DNA from: Chlamydiales bacterium
GTDB lineage: Bacteria > Chlamydiota > Chlamydiia > Chlamydiales > VFKH01
Length of the DNA stretch: 49,807 nt
NCBI GenBank assembly: GCA_031292375.1
Contig: JARLHF010000009.1
Span: forward strand, 1 to 49,807
Direction of reading: 5' to 3'
The first letter of the stretch is position 1, and each line of letters begins with the position of its first letter. The notes under the pieces were generated by a model. The model did not search any database. It was not told where the DNA came from and was given only the letters and a program-made list of their open reading frames with translations. Both the position numbers and the translations under genes were made by a program. Below, one piece after another: positions 43,876 through 49,807 of the stretch.

Positions 43876-44985
43876 ATGCGCGTTGCAATTGTTCATGACT
43901 GGCTTAAGACCTATGCGGGATCAGAGCGTGTTTTGGAGCAGATGCTCTTAGTCTATCCAGAAGCAGATCTTTTTAGTGTAGTTGATTTTGTTCCAAAGAA
44001 TGAAAGAGCTTTTATTCAAAATAAACAAGTGACAACAACATTTATACAAAAACTTCCTTTTGCAAAAAATAAGTTTCGCTTATTTTTGCCTCTCATGCCC
44101 CTTGCAATTGAGCAGCTTGATGTAAGTTGTTATGATTTGGTCATTTCAAGTAGTCACGCAGTTGCAAAGGGGGTAATTACAGGTCCTGGTCAGTTGCATA
44201 TATGCATGTGTTATTCTCCTATTCGTTATGCATGGGATCTACAGCACCAATACTTGCACGAAACAGGTTTAAACCATGGAATGAAGGGAGCTATTGCAAA
44301 ATACCTGTTGCATAGGATGCGCCTTTGGGATGTTAGGACTGCACATGGGGTAGATCATTTCATTGCAATTTCTCAATTTATTGCAAAGCGCATTCGAAAG
44401 GTATATGGAAGAGATTCTACAGTTATCTATCCACCTGTTGACATCTCTGGTTTTTCCTTTGAAGATCAAAAGCAAGAGTTTTATCTAACGGCATCTAGGA
44501 TGGTTCCTTATAAAAAAATAGACCTCATCGTAGATGCTTTTTCAAAGATGCCAGAAAAAAAGCTAGTTGTTATTGGAGATGGTCCTGATTATAACAAGAT
44601 ACGAAAAAAAGTGAGCAATAATATTACTTTACTTGGTTTTCAACCTTTTAATGTGTTAAAAGATTACATGCAAAGGGCAAAAGCTTTTGTATTTGCAGCA
44701 AAAGAAGATTTTGGTATAGCTCCCCTAGAAGCGCAAGCTTGTGGTACCCCTGTGATTGGCTTGGGATCTGGTGGGCTTTTGGAGACAATAAAGGGTTCAT
44801 CTCACGATGAGCCTACAGGTTGTTTTTTTATGGAACAAACAGAAGAATCTATTATTGAAGCTGTAGAGTATTTTGAGCGTTTGCAAAAGAAGATTGATTT
44901 GCAAGAGTGTCGCAGCAATGCAGCAAGATTCTCTTCAGAGAGGTTTAGACAGGAGTTTCGAGCATTTATTGATAGCAAGGTTTAG
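43876..44985 (+). CDS. GT4 glycosyltransferase (mannosyl/rhamnosyltransferase-like)
   Basis: This 369-residue GT-B enzyme has RVAIVHDWLKTYAGSERVLE at the N terminus, CMCYSPIRYAWDL (acceptor-side), YLTASRMVPYKKIDLIVDAF, VVIGDGPDY and FGIAPLEAQACGTPVIGLG (E-x7-E donor-binding region). It lies between gmd and manC in a GDP-mannose/GDP-D-rhamnose group. That fits a transferase using one of these donors, such as those of D-rhamnan or mannan O-antigens. The stop TAG shares its last base with a GTG that could begin manC. Confidence 0.88.
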   Translation: MRVAIVHDWLKTYAGSERVLEQMLLVYPEADLFSVVDFVPKNERAFIQNKQVTTTFIQKLPFAKNKFRLFLPLMPLAIEQLDVSCYDLVISSSHAVAKGVITGPGQLHICMCYSPIRYAWDLQHQYLHETGLNHGMKGAIAKYLLHRMRLWDVRTAHGVDHFIAISQFIAKRIRKVYGRDSTVIYPPVDISGFSFEDQKQEFYLTASRMVPYKKIDLIVDAFSKMPEKKLVVIGDGPDYNKIRKKVSNNITLLGFQPFNVLKDYMQRAKAFVFAAKEDFGIAPLEAQACGTPVIGLGSGGLLETIKGSSHDEPTGCFFMEQTEESIIEAVEYFERLQKKIDLQECRSNAARFSSERFRQEFRAFIDSKV

Positions 44986-44990
44986 TGAAT

Positions 44991-46391
44991 ATGAAAGCAT
45001 TAATTTTGGCAGGTGGAAGTGGCACTAGATTATGGCCTGTATCAAGAAGTGCCTATCCTAAACAGTTTTTAAGTTTTGGAGAAAGTGAGTCCTTTTTACA
45101 AAAGACAATTAGAAGGAAATTGTCTTGTATGCCTGCAAGAGACATTTTTATCTTAGCTCATGAAGAATATATTCATGATATTAATAAACAGGTAAAAGAA
45201 ATAAGCCTTGAAGTTGCAGACAATATTTTGTTGGAACCGCATAGAAGAAATACAGCCCCTGCAATTGCTCTTGCATTAAAATACATTGTAGATAGGAAAA
45301 GGGGGACATTAGATGATGTTCTTATAGTATCTCCTGCGGATCATATATTTAGTCCGGAAGAAGATTTTGAGGGCTATGTCAGACGAGCAGAATACCTTGC
45401 AAAAAAAGGGCATATTGTCACATTTGGTATCCAGCCAACCTATCCAGAGACTGGCTATGGTTATATTAAACGAGAAAAGCAGGTTTTGTATGAGGATGGA
45501 ACTGCAAAAGTAAATAAATTTGTAGAAAAACCTAATTTTGAAACCGCTGAGCGCTATGTCTCTAGTGGCGAGTACCTCTGGAATTCTGGGATGTTTGCCT
45601 TTTCGGTAGGCGTCATGTTGAAAGAGATGGAGGATTTTACACCAGACGTTCATAGATTGTTAGAGGGCTCATACGATGATGCTTATAAAAACTTTCATCA
45701 GATGCCCTCCCTTTCTATTGACTATGGAGTTATGGAAAAATCGCAAAAGGCGGTTGTGCTACCTTTGAACTTATCTTGGTCTGATATTGGATCGTGGGAT
45801 AATGTTTATGAAATGCTTCCAAAAGATGTTAATCAAAATGCAACACTTGGTTCTGTGGTTGATATAGACACTAAAAATTGTTTGATCTTAGGTGGTAAAA
45901 GACTTGTTGCAACAATTGGCTTAGAAGATATGCTTATTGTCGAAACGGATGATGTGATTTTGATTGCTAAGAAAAATGAGTCTCAAAAAGTTAAAAGTCT
46001 TGTTGATAAGCTTAAAATGGCAAATAGAAAAGAAGTTGTAGAGCATGTAACTGTCAATAGGCCTTGGGGAACTTATACAATTTTAGATCAAGACACGCGT
46101 TATAAAATTAAAAAAATACTAGTAAGTCCCGGGCAGATATTGAGCTTACAAAAACATTACCATCGAAGTGAGCATTGGGTTATTGTAAAAGGGACTGCAA
46201 AAGTTACTATTGGTGATCAAGAAACATATGTTCATGAAAATGAGAGTATTTATGTTCCAAAGGGATCATTGCATAGAGTAGAAAATCCAGGAAAAGTGCC
46301 TCTGGAAATTATAGAGGCTCAAGTGGGGGAATATCTTGGAGAAGATGATATCGTACGGTTTGAAGATATTTATGGTAGGGGTAATAGATGA
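44991..46391 (+). CDS. manC: Mannose-1-phosphate guanylyltransferase/mannose-6-phosphate isomerase (bifunctional)
   Basis: This 466-residue type II ManC has ALILAGGSGTRLWPVSRSAY (pyrophosphorylase signature) followed by PKQFL, FVEKP and LWNSGMFAF in the guanylyltransferase domain. The C-terminal cupin isomerase domain (from ~345) has RPWGTYTILDQDTRYK, LQKHYHRSEHWVIV and a GSLHRVEN motif. It makes GDP-mannose from mannose-1-phosphate and interconverts fructose-6-P and mannose-6-P. Phosphomannomutase is not in the window. ATG at 44991 fits the family start; a GTG at 44985 is possible. It overlaps pyk by four bases. Confidence 0.9.
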   Translation: MKALILAGGSGTRLWPVSRSAYPKQFLSFGESESFLQKTIRRKLSCMPARDIFILAHEEYIHDINKQVKEISLEVADNILLEPHRRNTAPAIALALKYIVDRKRGTLDDVLIVSPADHIFSPEEDFEGYVRRAEYLAKKGHIVTFGIQPTYPETGYGYIKREKQVLYEDGTAKVNKFVEKPNFETAERYVSSGEYLWNSGMFAFSVGVMLKEMEDFTPDVHRLLEGSYDDAYKNFHQMPSLSIDYGVMEKSQKAVVLPLNLSWSDIGSWDNVYEMLPKDVNQNATLGSVVDIDTKNCLILGGKRLVATIGLEDMLIVETDDVILIAKKNESQKVKSLVDKLKMANRKEVVEHVTVNRPWGTYTILDQDTRYKIKKILVSPGQILSLQKHYHRSEHWVIVKGTAKVTIGDQETYVHENESIYVPKGSLHRVENPGKVPLEIIEAQVGEYLGEDDIVRFEDIYGRGNR

Positions 46392-48160
46392 CAACAAGAA
46401 CTAAGATTATTTGTACAATTGGGCCTGCATGCAATACTGTTGAGAAGATGATAGCCCTTATGGAAGCTGGGATGAATGTAGCTCGTCTCAACTTTAGCCA
46501 TGGAACGCATGATGCGCACTTATCTAGTATCAACAATCTTAAAGAGGCAAGGAAGAGATCAAATAAGCCTCTTGCAATCCTTCTCGATACTAAAGGTCCT
46601 GAAATAAGAGTTGGTAAAGTAGAGGGGGATGGACTCTCACTTACTGCAGGACAACATCTTCTTCTTGTTAAAGAGGAGGTAATGGGTACTAAGGATGGTG
46701 TAACAGTTGTGCCTTCCATTATTTTTGAGTCAGTACACGAAGGTATGACAGTGCTTTTTGATAATGGATTCATTTCTTCAAGGATCGTAAAAGTTGTGCA
46801 AGATGGCTTTATTGTAGAAATTGATAATCCTGGTATTTTAAAGTCAAACAAGGGTGTAAATATTCCCAATAAGGCAGTAGACCTACCTGCTATGACAGAA
46901 AAGGATATTGAAGATATCTGTTTTGGTTGTAGGCATGACATTGACTTGATAGCAGCTTCTTTTGTGCGCTCAGCAGAAAATGTTTTGGAGATCAAACGCC
47001 TCCTCATTAAAGAGGGAAAGCCTGATATTTTAGTATTTGCAAAAATTGAAAGCTTTCAGGGAGTAGAAAATTTTGATGCTATAGTACAAGTTGCAGATGG
47101 AATCATGATAGCAAGAGGGGATTTAGGTGTTGAATTGCCAGTCTACCAAGTGCCAAGATTACAGAAGATGATGATTAGAAAAAGCTGTCTTGCAGGAAAG
47201 CCTATAGTGACAGCTACACAGATGCTTGAATCGATGATGAATAATCCAAGGCCTACAAGGGCCGATGTTTCAGATATCGCAAATGCTATCTATGATAGCA
47301 CATCTTGTGTAATGCTCTCTGGAGAAACAGCTGTTGGTTTATATCCTGTTGAAACGGTACGTGTTATGAAAAGTGTGATACAAGAGGCCGAGGGAGACTT
47401 TAATTACCGAGAATTCTTTTATCATGATGTCAAACGAGTTTATCATGATATTGCCTCTTCTGTTACCCTTGCAAGTGTTAAAACGGCTTATAGTGCGGGT
47501 GCAAAGGCAATTTTTACCTTTACTAGCAGTGGAAGAACCGCTCGTCTTATTTCAAGGTTGCGTCCTGAAAAGCCCATTATTGCAATGACCCCAAGTGAAA
47601 AAATTTATAATCAGCTCTCATTTAATTGGGGAGTTGTTCCTTTCCTTTGCAAAGATGCAACAACTTTTGAAGCTGCATTTGCAAAAATTTCTCAGTTTGC
47701 ATTGGAAATGGGTTTGGTAAATTATGGCGATCTTGTTGTAGTAACTGCGGGCAACCCATTTGGAGTTTCTGGAACGACTAACATGATGTTGGTAGAGAGC
47801 ATAGGAGATGTTGTAGTTAGGGGAAGTAAAGGTTCTGGCTCTGTTATAAGTGGAAAAGTTGCAATTGTTTTAGCGCCAGATTCTCGTTTAGAAAAAAATA
47901 CTAAGGGCTGCTTAGTTGTAGTTACAAGGTGTAATGATTCTTATATTCCTATTATTAAAAATGCTCTTGGTATAATTTTACAAAACCATGTGGATGATGT
48001 AGATTCAGAGCGCTATGTTATGGCTATTGCAAAATCTCTTGGAATACCTGTGATTGTGCAGGCTGACGCTGCTTGCCATGTCTTGAAAGATGGGCAAGTG
48101 ATTACAATCGATCCACAAAAAGGACTCGTTTACAAAGGTGTTGTAGAGGGATTGGGTTGA
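46388..48160 (+). CDS. pyk: Pyruvate kinase with C-terminal PEP-utiliser-like domain
   Basis: This 590-residue protein has RTKIICTIGPAC at the N terminus, LDTKGPEIRVG, FAKIESFQGVENF, GIMIARGDLGVELP (active-site region with Lys/Glu/Asp), and TATQMLESMMNNPRPTRADV. The usual alpha/beta fold ends near 475, followed by about 110 residues with the mobile PEP-utilising-enzyme-like domain (VIVQADAACHVLKDGQVITI), as in Bacillus-type Pyk. It makes pyruvate and ATP from phosphoenolpyruvate. Its four-base overlap with manC is unusual, since this is central metabolism. It may supply pyruvate to the TPP enzymes of the locus, or the neighbour relation may be incidental. Confidence 0.92.
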   Translation: MTTRTKIICTIGPACNTVEKMIALMEAGMNVARLNFSHGTHDAHLSSINNLKEARKRSNKPLAILLDTKGPEIRVGKVEGDGLSLTAGQHLLLVKEEVMGTKDGVTVVPSIIFESVHEGMTVLFDNGFISSRIVKVVQDGFIVEIDNPGILKSNKGVNIPNKAVDLPAMTEKDIEDICFGCRHDIDLIAASFVRSAENVLEIKRLLIKEGKPDILVFAKIESFQGVENFDAIVQVADGIMIARGDLGVELPVYQVPRLQKMMIRKSCLAGKPIVTATQMLESMMNNPRPTRADVSDIANAIYDSTSCVMLSGETAVGLYPVETVRVMKSVIQEAEGDFNYREFFYHDVKRVYHDIASSVTLASVKTAYSAGAKAIFTFTSSGRTARLISRLRPEKPIIAMTPSEKIYNQLSFNWGVVPFLCKDATTFEAAFAKISQFALEMGLVNYGDLVVVTAGNPFGVSGTTNMMLVESIGDVVVRGSKGSGSVISGKVAIVLAPDSRLEKNTKGCLVVVTRCNDSYIPIIKNALGIILQNHVDDVDSERYVMAIAKSLGIPVIVQADAACHVLKDGQVITIDPQKGLVYKGVVEGLG

Positions 48161-49281
48161 ATTATCCAGAGAGGGCGGGCAGAGATCTTTTCGTCGAGTG
48201 GAAAGCTGTCATTACCTGGATGAATAACAAATAGGTGATCAAGGTTTAAATCTTTGCAAGCAGTTTGCATAGAGGCTGTTTTACGTACCCTATCTGTATA
48301 TTTGAATTCAAACCCTATTCTCTTTCCATTTTTAAAGATTAAAAGGTCTAACTCTGCTCCTGATTGTATTTTCCAAAAATAGCATTCTTCAGTACGTGCT
48401 TTAAACTCTTGAATAATCTCTTCTAAAGCAAAACCTTCCCAAAAAGAGCCCATTTTAGGATGAAAGCTTAGATCATTGAAAGAGTGAAGTCCAATTAAAG
48501 CATTTAAAATACCAGAATCTCGAAAATAAATTTTGGGTGTTTTTACTTGTCTTTTACTTAGATTTTCATGCCATGGTGTAAGTAATCTTATCATAAAGGT
48601 TCCAACTAAAATATCTAAATACTTGCGGGCGGTATGATGAGAAATTCCTAAAGATTTTCCAATTTCCGTGTTATTAAAAATTTGACCATGGTAGTGGGCA
48701 AGCATCATCCAAAACCTACGAATTTGCTCGGGAGGTATATGAAAGCCTAGGTTAGGGATGTCTCTTTCAAGAAAGGTTGTAATGTATTCTTGACGCCATA
48801 GAAAACTGGTCTCTTCATCTATAGCGAGAAAAGAACGAGGAAATCCACCCCTTACCCATAAGCGCATATCTCCTAGTACTTCATTTAAGTTAAAAGGGGA
48901 AAGTTCAATGTAGCCAATGCGTCCAGCTAGGCTTTCCGAAGATTGTTGAATAAGATCACGAGATGCACTTCCTAAAACTAAAAATTTTCTTTTTGCGCTA
49001 TGCTCATCAACAAGTACACGAATGAGAGGAAAAAGATCAGGTCTTCTTTGAATTTCATCGATAATAATCAATGTATTCTTGATTTGTCCTAGTGTAAGTT
49101 GGGCAGATTCGAGACGAGCAAGATCGCTTGGTTTCTCAAGATCAAAATGAACATGGGGCTTTCCCTCAGCATAAACATGTGCTAAGGTAGTTTTACCTAC
49201 TTGCCTTGGGCCAAGTAGTGCACAAACAGAATGTGCACGATAAGTTTGCTCTATTTTTTTAAGATAATCTTGTCTTTCCAT
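48130..49281 (-). CDS. AAA ATPase with DUF4143 (AAA_14-type)
   Basis: This 383-residue protein has Walker A GPRQVGKTTLA near residue 25, FDLEKPSDLARLE, and IIIDEIQRRPDLFPLIRVLVD as the Walker B and sensor region. The middle and C-terminal part carries KSLGISHHTARKYLDILVGT (helix-turn-helix-like) and FEFKYTDR, a DUF4143 nuclease-like tail. These proteins are common, often mobile-element-linked and of unknown role. It ends inside the 3' end of pyk (31-base convergent overlap). A long perfect hairpin lies just upstream of its start. Confidence 0.85.
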   Translation of the reverse strand: MERQDYLKKIEQTYRAHSVCALLGPRQVGKTTLAHVYAEGKPHVHFDLEKPSDLARLESAQLTLGQIKNTLIIIDEIQRRPDLFPLIRVLVDEHSAKRKFLVLGSASRDLIQQSSESLAGRIGYIELSPFNLNEVLGDMRLWVRGGFPRSFLAIDEETSFLWRQEYITTFLERDIPNLGFHIPPEQIRRFWMMLAHYHGQIFNNTEIGKSLGISHHTARKYLDILVGTFMIRLLTPWHENLSKRQVKTPKIYFRDSGILNALIGLHSFNDLSFHPKMGSFWEGFALEEIIQEFKARTEECYFWKIQSGAELDLLIFKNGKRIGFEFKYTDRVRKTASMQTACKDLNLDHLFVIHPGNDSFPLDEKISARPLWIIQPNPSTTPL

Positions 49282-49282
49282 A

Positions 49283-49331
49283 AAAATACCCTGTAATTTG
49301 GAACCTTATATTCCAGATTACAGGGTATTTT
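49283..49331 (-). promoter_or_regulatory. 21-bp perfect-type hairpin immediately upstream of the ATPase start
   Basis: Arms 49283-49303 and 49311-49331 (AAAATACCCTGTAATTTGGA, plus one base, and its complement) pair over 21 bases with a single G-T pair, around a 7-base loop CCTTATA. The inner arm ends one base from the ATPase start codon, so a transcript hairpin would occupy the ribosome-binding region. A palindromic operator for autoregulation is equally possible. Confidence 0.75.
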
Positions 49332-49357
49332 GGAAAAATACAATTAAATACTATCTT

Positions 49358-49559
49358 AATAACGCCAGCTCGATTTTCAACTACCTGCTAATCAATAACT
49401 TGAATAGTTAAAACACGGAGACGCGGAGACACGGAGATTTATCATTTATGATGCGTTCTACACCGTTTTTTACTTGTTTATTGCCAAAATTAATGAGTAA
49501 ACCTAGTTCATGTCTTGTTAAGCGCAAGTATGTAAGAAGTTGAACAGAATGAATAGGAT
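49358..49559 (-). repeat. Right copy of terminal inverted repeat
   Basis: Reverse complement of bases 1-209 with two substitutions in the spacer and a 7-base deletion (the tataagt present on the left). The inner boundary is sharp (aataacgcc). It includes the 8-base tandem ACGGAGAC/ACGCGGAG-type block and the downstream end of a GxxExxY gene. Identity probably continues outward beyond 49559, but the left copy is cut by the window edge. Confidence 0.9.
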
Positions 49560-49807
49560 ACTCTTTCTCTGTTGCTTTAATTTCAATGATAATTTTATTT
49601 TCAACTAGGATATCCAAATAAAGTGGTTCTCTAATTTTACACCCTTTGTATATTACATTTAGAGGGACTTGTGTTTGAATTTGCAATCCTTGCAACAACA
49701 ATTCATGACATAATGCAGACTCATATACACTTTCAAGCAAACCAGGCCCTCCAAGCACCTTATGGACTTCAATAGCTGCTCCAATAATTTTATAAGACAA
49801 ATCGTTA
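49408..49807 (-). CDS. GxxExxY family protein, 5' truncated by the window edge
   Basis: The 133-residue visible frame has NDLSYKIIGAAIEVHKVLGG at its start and GLLESVYESAL, giving the G-x-x-E-x-x-Y signature, then LDILVENKIIIEIKATEKEYP and HSVQLLTYLRLTRHELGLLI. It is a PD-(D/E)XK-like fold of unknown function. The frame remains open to the edge, so the true start lies outside; the TTG at 49800 is an internal Leu codon, not a start. Because of a 7-base deletion relative to the left copy it loses the earlier stop and reads into the tandem repeat, ending ...SPCLRVSVF. Confidence 0.82.
   Translation of the reverse strand, partial: NDLSYKIIGAAIEVHKVLGGPGLLESVYESALCHELLLQGLQIQTQVPLNVIYKGCKIREPLYLDILVENKIIIEIKATEKEYPIHSVQLLTYLRLTRHELGLLINFGNKQVKNGVERIINDKSPCLRVSVF

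Noticed and set aside
49408-49800. Complete GxxExxY gene starting at TTG 49800
   Set aside because: Upstream codons NDL fit the family's conserved sequence, so the frame continues past the window edge and the TTG is an internal leucine codon.

Overview
This 49.8 kb window is AT-rich and almost entirely coding. It is dominated by one very large surface-glycan (LPS/O-antigen-like or capsule-like) biosynthesis locus, about 3.9 to 46.4 kb. A heptosyltransferase-type GT9 enzyme, heptose activation genes and an O-antigen ligase/polymerase-like membrane protein point to a Gram-negative envelope. A degenerate Hanks-type kinase with a non-catalytic N-terminal region and a DMT-type transporter hint at a host-associated bacterium. 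An environmental chlamydia-like organism is my best guess, at low confidence; no rRNA, tRNA or other taxonomic marker gene lies in the window.

Layout. Both ends carry the same ~0.2 kb repeat in inverted orientation (1-209 and 49358-49559). Each copy contains the 3' end of a GxxExxY-family gene reading into the window. Because the window both starts and stops inside this repeat, it may be a contig bounded by it. Inside the left repeat lies a palindrome-rich patch (211-421). A consensus sigma70-type promoter then drives a cassette of three small, related Lys-rich peptides with a conserved LKKxxGG junction (522-1343). On the minus strand follow an EamA transporter and the divergent kinase.

The sugar locus runs in blocks. 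(a) 3.9-10.1 kb, plus strand, overlapping genes: two extended SDRs, a GmhA-like SIS isomerase, a nucleotidyltransferase-PfkB kinase fusion in the reverse of HldE order, and an orphan TPP-dependent E1 alpha/beta pair. (b) 10.1-10.5 kb: a decayed DUF4160/DUF2442 pair. (c) 10.5-19.5 kb: an SDR, a methyltransferase, an acetolactate-synthase-like TPP enzyme, FkbM, two classical SDRs, a DedA protein and an ABC exporter. (d) 19.5-32.3 kb: two TIGR04372-like putative glycosyltransferases, two Fe/2OG (PhyH-like) oxygenases, several methyltransferases, an RmlD-like reductase, a zinc dehydrogenase, GT2 and CgeB-like transferases, and FkbM. (e) 32.3-35.0 kb, minus strand: SDR, HddC-like guanylyltransferase, HddA-like heptose kinase. 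(f) 35.1-46.4 kb, plus strand: GT2, sugar C-methyltransferase, SDR, GT, GT9, ligase/polymerase, Rmd, Gmd, GT4 and ManC, that is, the GDP-mannose to GDP-D-rhamnose steps. Pyruvate kinase follows with a 4-base overlap, then a convergent DUF4143-type ATPase.

How it works together (inference). Activated heptoses and GDP-D-rhamnose are made. Some sugars are then C- and O-methylated, oxygenated, and possibly given two-carbon branches by the TPP enzymes. They are assembled by at least seven glycosyltransferases and then polymerised or ligated. No initiating phosphoglycosyltransferase, Wzx flippase, GmhB or phosphomannomutase is visible, so those must lie elsewhere or be replaced; the ABC exporter is one flippase candidate.

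Most notable for follow-up: the LKKxxGG peptide triplet; a 36-bp inverted-repeat element present twice at divergent promoters of the glycan locus, with a conserved half-copy before the EamA gene; the two orphan TPP systems suggesting unusual branched sugars; and the terminal inverted repeats.
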